Assembly (NCBI GenBank): GCA_030686995.1
Contig: CM060680.1
Coordinates: 77,388,616 to 77,452,615 of the forward strand
Direction: 5' to 3'
From: Artemisia argyi
Taxonomy: Eukaryota; Streptophyta; Magnoliopsida; Asterales; Asteraceae
DNA length: 64,000 nt
Below the pieces are notes generated by a model, which saw only the letters and a list, made by a program, of their open reading frames with translations, had not been told where the DNA came from and ran no database searches. Below, piece after piece: positions 22,814 to 33,657 of this stretch. The position numbers were made by a program, and so were the translations under genes. Numbering within the stretch: position 1 is the stretch's first letter; the number at the start of each line of letters is the position of its first letter.

Positions 22814-23728
22814 ATGACAGAAGAAAATATTACATTAATTTCGAACGTAGAAAACAATGGAATATATTTTAAGGATATACTAATAAATAGTAAGAAGATC
22901 CAGAAAGCAGATTTTGACCTAAAAAGTAAACATAATTTTAATTTCTCTGTTAAAGACTCATTAAAAAATCTTATATCTAGAAACAACGAGTTACATTTTG
23001 GAATAATGACAGGAGAAGAAATAGTCCCTATAGAAAGTACAGAAGGGAACGTTAAAATTCCAATAATAAATAAAGAACAACTAGAAAGACAGTTAAGAAA
23101 CATCAAAGAAAAAGAAAAAATTGCTTATGTACATATTTCAACTATACAGTTTTTATTAAAAAGTACTTTTGCCCAAGGAATTGATTCACCAGTACAGCTA
23201 GAAATTAGAGATGATAGATTAAGAGATTTAAATGATGCCCTTATTGCTAGAGGCAGAGGAAATTTAAAAGAAACGAAAATGAAATTTGATATAAATATAC
23301 AAGTAGGTATGTCCTTATATGATATTAATCTATCTGATAGTATAACAATAAGGTATAAACTACTTAGAACTAACTTTATGAAAAAAGGAAATCACCCCTT
23401 TTCAATTACATATCAGATAAATTATGCACTATCTAATAGTCATCACAGTATAACATTTAAAAATGACAATAAAATAAGTATTGATAAACTATTTAGACCA
23501 GTTATAGAATTAGAAGAAAATAAAAGCAATGGCATTTTCGGACGACAAATTTCTAGAATAATCGACGATACAGATAATTTCGAAAATAAAAGAAATGCTA
23601 CAACATCTACTTCTAGACAAGGTTCATTTCTTGGACCACCAGCTTTTGATGAATCACATAATAGTGAATTAGTAAAACAAGTAAATAACCTATCTAATAT
23701 TATTCAAAATATGAGTGAAAAGTTATGA
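22814..23728 (+). CDS. Caulimovirid movement protein (30K-type), open frame
   Basis: 304 codons, uninterrupted, starting at ATG 22814 (first ATG after the promoter region). Residues about 95-260 carry the predominantly beta pattern of caulimovirid movement proteins, including FDINIQVGMSLYDINLSD and the following TIRYKLLRTNF segment. The last 50 residues are polar with a short coiled-coil-like end (LVKQVNNLSNIIQNM). Such proteins line plasmodesmata for cell-to-cell passage. Next to a broken polymerase it has no obvious role; whether it is transcribed cannot be told. Confidence 0.8.
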   Translation: MTEENITLISNVENNGIYFKDILINSKKIQKADFDLKSKHNFNFSVKDSLKNLISRNNELHFGIMTGEEIVPIESTEGNVKIPIINKEQLERQLRNIKEKEKIAYVHISTIQFLLKSTFAQGIDSPVQLEIRDDRLRDLNDALIARGRGNLKETKMKFDINIQVGMSLYDINLSDSITIRYKLLRTNFMKKGNHPFSITYQINYALSNSHHSITFKNDNKISIDKLFRPVIELEENKSNGIFGRQISRIIDDTDNFENKRNATTSTSRQGSFLGPPAFDESHNSELVKQVNNLSNIIQNMSEKL

Positions 23729-23962
23729 GCAACACGGTTATTGCTTCACAACACAGTTCTTTAACAATATATATATAGAAAACATTGATAAAATCATAGA
23801 AACTAAGAATTTCGAAATACAATGTCTTTTATATGTCATGAGAACAACAATATCTGATTTAGAACGAAAGAAAACTAATTAGTTTTTAAACTTAAAAAGA
23901 AAGACACTAAAATCTTTAAAAACAGAGCGAAGCCAATATATAAAACAAATCTATACGGCATA
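23729..23962 (+). other. Decayed small viral ORF region
   Basis: An ATG overlaps the movement-protein stop (ATGAGC at 23725) but the frame ends after 18 codons. In another phase a stretch ENIDKIIETKNFEI... runs open to TAG 23880-23882 without a good start. Probably a decayed small accessory frame. Confidence 0.45.
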
Positions 23963-24199
23963 ATGAATCTCCAAGAAAATATTCGAAGAAAATTAATAGA
24001 AAATAAACAAGAACAGATTTCAAACAACGAAGAACTTCTTGATTATATATATTATAGAATACAAAACAGACAAGTTTATGAAAGTCTAAGAGTTCTAGTA
24101 CAACAAAGAGATAGTACAAAGAGAAAGCTAAATAATTTAAACAAAGAATTAGAACGACTCCAAGTGAACATACCAAACAGAATTCCGCCAATTATTTAA
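23963..24199 (+). CDS. Small helical viral protein of unknown function
   Basis: 78 residues, rich in Asn, Gln, Lys and Glu, almost entirely predicted helix (RRKLIENKQEQISNNEELL; KRKLNNLNKELERLQ). It sits where soymovirus-like genomes have a small ORF after the movement protein. No enzymatic motif. Its second half is repeated in the following 180-bp duplication. Confidence 0.55.
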   Translation: MNLQENIRRKLIENKQEQISNNEELLDYIYYRIQNRQVYESLRVLVQQRDSTKRKLNNLNKELERLQVNIPNRIPPII

Positions 24200-24402
24200 G
24201 CTCCTCTGTTTGCCTTTTTTATATATATATATTATAGAATACAAAACAGACAAGTTTATGAAAGTCTAAGAGTTCTAGTACAACAAAGAGATAGTACAAA
24301 GAGAAAGTTAAATAATTTAAACAAAGAATTAGAACGACTCCAAGTGAACATACCAAACAGAATTCCGCCAATTATTTAAGCTCCTCTGTTTACCTTTTTT
24401 GG
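24043..24402 (+). repeat. 180-bp tandem duplication abutting the viral primer site
   Basis: 24043-24222 is repeated at 24223-24402 with offset exactly 180 and only a few changes (for example AAAGCTAAAT to AAAGTTAAAT, TTTGCC to TTTACC). Only the second copy leads into the primer site. Confidence 0.9.
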
Positions 24403-24412
24403 TATCAGAGCC
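24400..24412 (+). promoter_or_regulatory. Caulimovirid primer-binding site (tRNA-Met)
   Basis: TGGTATCAGAGCC, complementary to the 3' end of initiator tRNA-Met, the standard minus-strand primer site of caulimovirids. Confidence 0.85.
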
Positions 24413-24417
24413 TACAC

Positions 24418-24876
24418 ATGGATAAGTCACTAGATGAAATATTTAAAGCACCCATAGAAATTATGAACGGATTTACACAAGCGCCTGGAATACCAAAAGA
24501 TGGAAAGTGCATCACACTTCCAAGAAATCTTTTGCCAGGAACACAATATGTGCTAGCATCTTCATCAGGAAGTAGAGTCTCAGAACAAGTAGGTTATATA
24601 CAGGCAACACTAAACAATATTACAGAAATATTATCATGGATAACTCTACATCAAACCCCAGAGCATAATCAAGCTAATATCGAGCATTCAGAAAACATAA
24701 CAAAACTCTTAGAAAAACAGTTTACAAAAATTATTGAAATCCTAGAACAAAAGGCTCCTAGGGAGGAAGAGAAGAAGCAGCTGTTGATAACAGAGGTGCA
24801 AGAAATAAAAGATATGATTACAGAACTAAGAGAAGAAAACGATTCAATAAAAGATATGATAGAAATAACAACTTGA
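24418..24876 (+). CDS. P2-like coiled-coil protein (caulimovirid ORF II-like)
   Basis: 152 residues from ATG 24418, six bases after the primer site. The N-terminal half has a short beta-like segment (TQYVLASSSGS); residues about 60-150 are heptad-rich helices (ITKLLEKQFTKIIEILEQK; VQEIKDMITELREEN). This layout fits the P2/aphid-transmission-factor position and architecture in the family, but function is inferred from layout only; it could instead be a virion-associated protein. The frame is intact. Confidence 0.55.
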   Translation: MDKSLDEIFKAPIEIMNGFTQAPGIPKDGKCITLPRNLLPGTQYVLASSSGSRVSEQVGYIQATLNNITEILSWITLHQTPEHNQANIEHSENITKLLEKQFTKIIEILEQKAPREEEKKQLLITEVQEIKDMITELREENDSIKDMIEITT

Positions 24877-25167
24877 TTTGTGAAAAACCTTTTCTTGAAA
24901 ACTAATAAATGAGCTTGTATTGGCTTATTGAGTGCAACAGTTGCAAAAAGAAAAGGATAGACACAATTGAACAAGCTTGGCAGTTAACAAGTATGAGCTC
25001 ACAAAAGCTTTCAAAAAGCTACAACTAATACCTAATAAGACAACACCTACTAATAACTACTCCAATAAAGCTAAAACTAACTAGAAGAAACTAATGGAGA
25101 AGCATTGAACACATGTCAAAAATGAGAAGATCAATCAACTAGTAAGCAAAAAGGCAAAAAGGGCTAT
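24877..25167. other. Unassigned segment between viral relic and Tekay element
   Basis: No frame or repeat recognised. It ends with GCTAT, the left target duplication of the Tekay element, so it was continuous with 38294 onward before that insertion. Confidence 0.5.
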
Positions 25168-28100
25168 TGTAAAACCCCCAATTCATGATGCAGCGGAATT
25201 TAACTTGGGTGTTACTCGACGGCACAATAGTCATAATAATAGAAAACGATCTCAAACCGAGTCGTAATAAAAAGAGTTGTCATTCATATTATTCATATAT
25301 ATCAAAGTTTACATAGTAAGGTCCCAAAAAGTTTCATGTTTCAAAATACATCAATATAAAGTCTTTGATATTTTTATCGAATGACATAATAGTTTATAGC
25401 CTTCTTCCTTCGGTACGTGCCCTTCCGCTCCAATCTTGATTATCATGGACCTGAAATACATGCTTAAGAGGTCAACACAAAGGTTGAGTGAAATTCATAG
25501 AGTTTGTTTAATGGTTGAACACAATATGTTGGTAGTAATGAGTTAATTAGACTCATACTTATGTTAGAAAACAAAACAGTTATTATTATGTACTAAGCTC
25601 ATGCAACCAAGACGTTAACGGGTACCAATATCAATCGGCGGTTTTGTTGCCCCGGTAAGTACTTTGCCGTCATACTTAATGTTCAAATATAGTGCATTCG
25701 TTTGAACTAATCTGCTCAAACAAATGGGATTCGTCAATCCCAATAGGCCTATTCACAATACTCGCGCTCACTAATACTAGTGATTAAATGGTTCATGATA
25801 GGGGCCTAGGATTGGCAAGGTAGGTACTTAGTAATAATAAAACAATCAGGCAGCATACAGTTTCAAAGCATTGTGTTCAGTTTAAAAGTAGCATGTATTC
25901 TCCCCAAGGGTTTGTAAAACATTGAAGTAATGTAAAGTGGGGCTATGAACTCACCTTAAGTAGGATAGCAAGTAATGAAGGTGATGGTTGGATCGTATAG
26001 GTTTCTACGAGCAACCTATAATAGAATATTGCGACTTAGGATTTGAGTAAAGAATATAACGGAGTACCTATATATATATCTTGCATTTAGTCCATGATGT
26101 GGTATGATGTATATTGTAAGTCCTTGAAAGAAAAGATTCATGAACATGTATGTTTTGTATATCGTTTACTACCGTTCGGGCCGATATAATTCAGAAGTCA
26201 TGTTAGTAAGCGTTCGAGGAGCCAGGACACTTTAACTCGTAAATCCACAACTCATCTCGACGGCTTACATAATGAACTCCTCACATGAGGCTCCCTACTA
26301 TTGTAGTAGTTGATAAAATATATAGATATAAGTTTTGATCCGAAAAGTTACATGTCCGATATTTGAATAAACTTAGGAAAGTTTATTAGTACATGAAGAT
26401 TGTTATTAGGGGTAGTTTCATAAGTCTTGTATGACCATTTTCTCTTGGTAATATCTCATGGTTCCCTTTTAAGTGAAGTAGATCCAAATTGCTTGTTCAA
26501 GTTATCGCTTAATTCATTGTTTCATGTTTACGCCTATGTAAGTTGGTATGGTCATTTCGTCATGGCCTAGCCATGACCTTTGGTCCTTGTTCCAAGGTCA
26601 TGAGACACAACCTTGGCTCTAGCCATAGTGGTGGTCTTGATTATAGGTCATAAGACCTCTTGTTCCTTTTAGAATATAACCATAATCTAGTGTCTTATAA
26701 ATATGTAAATAGCTGTTAAGAAACTGAGAAATTTCTCACTCAGAAAGCGTTTTCAAGGCTCGCGCTTCTTTGAACCTGAAATAAAACGTGATTCCGGACA
26801 ACTTTTGTGTTTTAACTTTTTCATGAATCGGAGCAGAAAGGCCTCTTTTTGTGTGTTTTATATTCTGTCACAGAAACATTTTAGGCAGTTTTGCCGGAAA
26901 TCTTTGGTAACTTCAAATCGCCATAACTTTTGACTCGTTTACTCTTTTTAGGTGGTTCAAATTGCTATAGTTTCCTTGTTAAGTCCTCTAATGTAATATG
27001 TAATAATCCAATATCATAATTTTTCCATTTTGATCAGGTCTTACCAAGAAAGTCACTAGTTTGCTTGTTTTAGTAACTTATCTTAACAATCAATCACAAC
27101 AACATGTTTTAGTCATTTTTATACACCATGGACATTCATACAAGACATAATATAGCAAGAATAACATGTAAATGATATGAACATGATAAATTAACAAGAA
27201 GCATGTTAAGTTTAGGCTTACAACTTTTGGCTTTCTAATAAAGAAAGGAAGTAACAAGTAAGGAAATGGACTTTGATAGACTTGCTTCAACCCTTTTCAC
27301 TTCATGCAATCTTTCTACCCTTGGTATTCTTGAAAGAGATGTAATGAAAGTTGAGGTGAATTGAGTGGATTTAAACTCAAGAGAAATCACCAAGTATATT
27401 AGGGTTTGGAAGTGTTTGATGAATGATAACCTAACTAGGGTTTCTATCTTGAAGAATCACTTGAACCTTGCTAGAACTTTGAAGGAAATAAGCTAAGTAT
27501 AAGGTGTTGTGGTGTGTGGTGATGGACGGCACAAGAGGGAGGGGAGGGGGTATTTATAGGTCCATGAGGAGGTTACATTTCATGACTAGTCAAAGCTTTC
27601 TTAACAAGCTTCAACACATGTAACTCATCCAAGATCACTTAGCCTAGGATCAAGCCACACCAAGGGTGACCCCCCCTAATGGCGGTTCATAAGGCTAGGG
27701 GGAGGTGAGGTGTGCATTGGATGATAATATCTAGATATTTGGTTAGTTTTGACTCCGGGAAATGCCAACCGTAAATGATTAGGCCTCAAAACGTAAAACC
27801 GGGTGTCGTAAAATTATGAAACTTGAAAGTATTGATAAACATGTCCATATGTCCCATAATAAAATATAAAATGAGTGGTAGGTTCCATTTGGGTGGTAAA
27901 ACCCTGCTAAAACTGGAAACACGGGTCTAAAACGCGTAATACGTAAAATGTACGAATATTGCGTAAAATTGAGAAAAGTAAAATGTTACTTTTCTAATAT
28001 GATATAAATGATTTAAAATGACTTATAATGTCTAGACTGGGCTCAGTCTAGTGTCGGTTGGTATTAAATATTTTTTAGACATCAAACCGTAAGCCTAAAA

Positions 28101-28633
28101 ATCACGAAATGACTTATAACATCAAGGGATGATTTTTGGTCAATGGAGGAGGGAAAAATATGTTGACTTATTCTAATAAGTTGAAAACTCAAATCATCTT
28201 AGAAACACGGTGCAGGTATAGGCTAGGGTTACGGCTGAGTAAAAACGCTTAAAACTGAAAATTCCAGTTTTTTCACGGCCGAGGTTTATTCTGGTCATAT
28301 TTTTCTCAGTCATGATTTATTCTCAAATAAATCATGAGTGTGTCAAACATTTTTCTGATGCGGGGTCACTTAACGTGGTCGAGTTTCGTTGTGCGTAGAA
28401 TTTCTGAATGACGTTTTACCCTAAAACGTGTAATTCCTTAATAACTTTCACGAAAATGATCTGACGAATGTCAAACATTTAATTTACCATGGAAATGATT
28501 TATCACTCGAGAATATGAAATAAAAATCAACTTTCGGGAAAATTTCGGAAAGAAATGAATAGTAACATGAATAGTAAAAGTGAATAGTAAATTTCCGGGA
28601 ATAGTAATTAACCTGAAATTGCGAATTGTTACA
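25168..28633 (-). repeat. 3' LTR of Tekay element
   Basis: 3466 bp. TATA box CCTATAAATA on the minus strand at 27551-27560. Open frames inside (for example 27090-27290) occur identically in the other LTR and are not genes. Unlike the Athila-like LTRs it has no CG-S-CG palindrome cluster upstream of the TATA box. Confidence 0.93.
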
Positions 28634-28651
28634 GTCTCCACCCCATATGAG
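28634..28651 (-). promoter_or_regulatory. Polypurine tract of Tekay element
   Basis: Minus-strand ATGGGGTGGAGAC directly before the 3' LTR start. Confidence 0.75.
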
Positions 28652-28667
28652 AGCTCCGTCCCGAAGA

Positions 28668-31600
28668 TCAATTTGCGTTGGGAGTAGAAGCTTCGTTGGT
28701 AAAAAGATGTGGGCATTTCTTACGTATCTGGTCCTCTCGTTCCCATGTGTATTCAGGACCACGTCGTGAGTTCCATCGAACTTTGACAATTGGAATACGG
28801 CTTTGCTTGAGTTGTTTGACCTCTCGGTCCATGATTTCTACGGGTTCCTCAATAAATTGAAGATCGTCTTTGAGTTGAATTTCATTGAGTGGAATCACGA
28901 GTGATTCATCCGACAAGCATTTCTTTAGGTTGGATACATGGAAAGTGGGATGTACACTACTGAGTTCTGATGGAAGCTCAAGTCTGTACGCCACAGGGCC
29001 AACCCTGGCTAGGATTTTGAATGGTCCGATGTATCTTGGGTTTAGTTTTCGTCGTTTACCGAATCGTATCAAACCTTTCCAAGGCGATACTTTTAGCATA
29101 ACCCTATCTCCAACTTGGAATTCTAGGGGTCTGCGTCGTGTGTCGGCATAACTTTTCTGTCGATCTCTTGCGGCTTGTAGTCGATTTTTGATTTGTACAA
29201 TCTTATCCGTTGTTTCACGGATGAGTTCTGGTCCAGTGAGTTGAACTTCTCCCACTTCAGCCCAACAAGCAGGTGAACGACACTTTCGACCGTAAAGTGC
29301 TTCAAATGGAGCAGCTTTAATACTTGTATGATAGCTGTTGTTGTAGGAAAATTCGACTAATGGTAAATGAGTATCCCATCCTTTTCCAAAGTCTATTATA
29401 CAAGCTCGAAGCATGTCTTCAAGTGTTTGAATGGTTCGTTCACTCTGACCATCGGTCTGATGATGATACGCTGTACTCATGTCTAGATTTGTTCCAAAGG
29501 CGTCTTGGAGTGACTGCCAGAAATTGGAAGTAAATCTACCATCTCTGTCGGATATGATGGATATTGGTGCACCATGTCTTGAGACTATTTCTTTGACGTA
29601 TAGTCGGGTTAGTTGTTCCATTTTGTAAGTCTCTTTGATTGGTATAAAGTGTGCGGATTTTGAGAGATGATCAACTATGACCCAGATGGAGTCATAACCG
29701 CTTGACGTCTTTGGGAGCTTGGTAATGAAGTCCATAGTAATTCTTTCCCATTTCCAAGTAGGAATCTCTGGTTGTTGCAATGGACCGGATGGTTTTTGAT
29801 GTTCGGCTTTTACTTTGGAGCAGGTAAGACATTTGCTAACGTATGTTGCAATGTCGGCTTTCATGTTCGGCCACCAATAGAGTAACTTAAGATCATGATA
29901 CATCTTATCAGATCCTGGATGTATGGAGTATTTAGACTTGTGTGATTCATGCATGATCAAGTCTCGTAGGCCACCATAAAGTGGTAACCAACTTCGACCT
30001 TGGAAGCATAGAGTTCCATCTGAACGGGTTTCGAATTTCTTCTGTATCATGCCATCCAACTTTTCCTTTTGGATGTCTTCTTGTTTCACCGCCTCAGTTT
30101 GAGCGTGAAGGATTTGAGTAGGAAAGTTTGAATTTATGGTTAAAACTAAGGCTCGGACTCGTAGTGGTTTAACCCGTTCCTTTCGGCTCAGGGCGTCAGC
30201 TACTACGTTTGCCTTTCCTGGGTGGTAACGAATGTCGCAGTCATAATCACTTAGTAATTCCAACCAACGACGTTGTCTCATGTTTAGTTCTTTTTGGTTC
30301 AAAATGTATTGTAGACTTTTATGATCGGTGTACACAGTACATCTAGTACTGTATAGATAGTGTCTCCAGATTTTTAGTGCAAAAACCACAGCTCCTAACT
30401 CTAAGTCATGAGTGGTGTAATTTTCCTCATGAGCCTTGAGTTGTCTTGATGCATAAGCCATGACCTTATCGCGTTGCATCAACACGGCACCTAACCCTTG
30501 GTGCGATGCATCACAATAGACTACAAAATCTTCGATCCCATCTGGCAATGCTAGGATAGGAGCACTACAAAGTTTCTGTTTGAGGGTTTGGAAAGCTTTT
30601 TCTTCGTTTTCATCCCACACGTATTTCTTGTCTTTCTGAGTTAGCTTAGTCAAAGACTTTGCTATTGAGGAAAATCCTTCAATAAACCTTCGGTAATACC
30701 CGGCTAAACCCAGAAATTGACGAATTTCTGTAGGTGTGGTAGGTGTTGGCCAATTTTTGATAGCTTCAATTTTAGCGGGATCTACATGTAAACCGGTCTT
30801 GTCAATCACATGCCCAAGGAATTGTACTGATTGAATCCAAAATTCACATTTGGAAAACTTTGCATACAATTTCTCTTCCTTGAGTAGTCCTAAAATTGTT
30901 CTCAGATGTTCTTTGTGTTCCTTTTCGTTTTTGGAATATATGAGAATGTCGTCTATGAATACGATCACGAATTTGCCCAAATATGGTTTACACACCCGAT
31001 TCATGAGATCCATGAATACTGCCGGTGCATTTGTTAACCCAAATGGCATCACTTGGAATTCATGGTGACCATATCGTGTCCTAAAGGCTGTTTTTGGAAT
31101 GTCTTCATCACGAACTCTAACTTGGTGGTAACCTGATCGTAGGTCAATTTTTGAGTAATAGGTTGAGCCTTGCAATTGATAGAATAAGTCATCAATTTTT
31201 GGTAGTGGGTATCGGTTCTTTATGGTTAATTTGTTTAGTTCACGATAGTCAATACACATTCGTAATGACCCATCTTTCTTTTTCACGAACAAAACTGGAG
31301 CTCCCCAAGGTGAGGAACTGGGTCGAATAAATCCCTTGTCTGAAAGTTCTTGTAATTGATTTGATAGCTCTTGCATCTCTGAAGGTGCTAGCCGGTATGG
31401 TGCGCGGGCAACTGGCGCCGCTCCTGGTATTAAATCAATTCTGAACTCTATTTGACGATTTGGTGGTAGTCCGGGTAAATCTTCGGGAAAGACTTCAGGA
31501 AACTCACGGGCAATAGGAACATCTTCGAGACATTTTTCATCGGATTTCTTTTCTGTTACGTAGGCTAGAAAAGCATAACATCCTTTCTCAATGTACTTCA

Positions 31601-32433
31601 TGGTTTTGATACATGAGATGATGTTTATTCGAGTTCCACTTTGATCACCACGAATGATCAAAGTTTCATTGTCACATGGAATGTGCACAACTCTTTCACC
31701 ACAAATAATGTTAGCTTGATGTTTAGACAACCAATCCATGCCAATAACAACATCAAAACTTCCGAGTTCGATTGGCATAAGATTGATGTTAAAGGGGTGG
31801 TCTAAGAGATTAAGGGTACAGTTTGGGATTACGGTATTGGTATTTACTAAGTCACCGGTAGCTAGTTTAATACTATAACTAGTGGTTAAAGTAATTGATG
31901 GAATATCAAGTAAAGGCGCAATTCTAGTAGATATAAAGCTCATATCAGCACCAGAATCGAATAAGACTTTAACAGGAATATTATTGAGTAAGAACGTACC
32001 GGTAACCACGTTCGGGTCTTGGTGTGGTTCTCCATTTCCCATGACATAGGCTCTACCACGAGCACCTCCGCCTTGGGGTCCTTGGTTTCGAGGACAATTG
32101 TTTTTGAAGTGTCCCCTTTCACCACACCCAAAACATGTAGCTATGGGCTGTGTGTTAGCCCCAGTAGCTATACCCTTGCCCCTACAATCCTGGGCAAGAT
32201 GTCCGGGCTTTTGGCACTTGTTGCATTTGTCCGGGCAGGGACCTTCATGATGGTAGTTGCATTTGGTACATTGTGGTAGAGTACCAACATATTTACCACC
32301 GGCTGGTGCAGCAACATAAGCCGTCGCGGCTTCCTGTCTTTTGTTCTGCTGATTGTGATGGTTGTTGTTTCGGGTTTGGTTGTTGTTGTTGTTGTTGTTG
32401 TTGTTACTCCCACGGTTACCATCCCATGGTCGC

Positions 32434-32471
<38 letters not shown>

Positions 32472-33404
32472 ACGGTAGTTGGAATTGTTGGGATTATTGG
32501 TATTGCTGGCGTTGTTGGTGTTGTTGGTATTGTTGGTATTGTTGGTGTTGTTTTGCTTTCGGGTTTCTGTCATTCGTACCACTTGGTCCATGAGGCTACG
32601 GGACATCCGCATAGCTTCATCAAGTTCCTTGGGATTTGCCGAAGTCACATTCCCTTGTATGCTTGATGGAAGTCCCCAGATATACCTTTCCAACAATTTT
32701 TCCTTTGTGGAAACCATTGTTGGACAAAGTATCCTCAATTCCTGGAATCGACGGTTGTAGGTTATGATATCATTTCCCCTAACCGTATGATCCCAGAATT
32801 CAACCTCCAACTTTTGCATTTCGCTGCGAGGGCAGTATTCCTTGATCATCATCTTCTTCAGGTTATCCCACGAAATCTTATAGGCATTCTCAATGCCCAT
32901 GGGTTGAGCAATTGAGTTCTACCAAGACAATGCCTCATTCAACAGAGTACTCGTGGCATACTGAACTTTTTCACCCTCAGTACATTTACTGACCAAGAAT
33001 ACTGACTTCGCCTTTTCAAACCAGCGGGTCAGACCTACAGCACCTTCAGTACCCTTGAATTTGATGGGTTCACATTTCAGGTAGGAAATGAACGAGCAAC
33101 ACTTTGGTACTGTAGCAACATTGGTCACCGGAGGGGTAGTTGAGTTTGGTCCTCCAAGGTTAAGACTGGCAATTCTGGCAGCCTCCGCAGCTATAGCAGC
33201 TTCCGCAGCAGTGGCGGCTTCGGCGGCTGCTGCAGCATCAGCGGCTGCTGCAGCATCAGCAGCACCAGCAGCTGTGGCGGCTTCGGCAGCTGCTGCAGCT
33301 ACGGCTGCTCGTTCCGTGACAAGTGCTGCATTGACACTGTCCTTTACCAGTTTGCGGATGGCAGCTTGCGTCATCGTTGGTGGTGTCTTTTTCTTTGGCG
33401 CCAT
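28668..33404 (-). pseudogene. Gag-Pol polyprotein of Tekay chromovirus with one nonsense codon
   Basis: Start ATG 33402-33404 (MAPKKKTPPTM). The frame is open to 28668 except a TAG at 32919-32921 that replaces a Trp (LSW-stop-NSIAQP). Domains: Ala-rich N-terminus, retrotransposon gag, an Asn-rich stretch from a (GTT)n tract, CCHC knuckles [14 protein letters not shown] and [14 protein letters not shown], protease [11 protein letters not shown] with FIDD, RNase H with YCDAS, integrase with the HHCC region ([19 protein letters not shown]) and D-D-E residues in [16 protein letters not shown] and [13 protein letters not shown], and a C-terminal chromodomain ([28 protein letters not shown]). Chromodomains of this group can direct integration to heterochromatin. 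About 1578 residues, full family length. One readthrough or reversion event away from complete; read here as a disabled copy. Confidence 0.93.
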
Positions 33405-33657
33405 GATTCTATTGTTCAAAAGATACGTTGTAATTAGAGAGTTGTGAGATGAGCACAATTTTTGATAAGAATGATAGGATAATAATGTTTGAAACTTAAA
33501 AACATAACACATGATAGTATATAAAACAAGAGTTTTATTCATATAACGTTGATTACAAAATCGAACTTATTACAAGTTCATTCAAAACTTACTAACTGAT
33601 ACATTCAGTTAGTAATTACAACGTTGTACTAAAGATAACTAGTACTATAACACTAGT

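Larger units (their letters stand above)
18796..24876 (+). mobile_element. Endogenous caulimovirid (pararetrovirus) copy, linear and circularly permuted
   Basis: Order on the plus strand: end of coat protein, polymerase (PR-RT-RNase H), transactivator/inclusion protein, promoter region, movement protein, small ORF, primer site, P2-like coiled-coil ORF. Caulimovirid genomes are circular, so this is about 6.1 kb of one circle opened inside the coat-protein zone; most of the coat gene and any ORF III are absent. The primer site lies downstream of the movement protein and a small ORF, which as I recall is the arrangement of soymoviruses and unlike caulimoviruses proper. Three in-frame stops in polymerase and one in the transactivator show that it is a relic. 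Confidence 0.85.

Noticed and set aside
27090..27290. 66-codon frame in the Tekay LTR
   Set aside because: Occurs identically in both LTRs, with no coding evidence beyond openness.
32273..32666. Cys/Val-rich open frames on the plus strand
   Set aside because: Antisense shadows of the (GTT)n tract in the Tekay gag.
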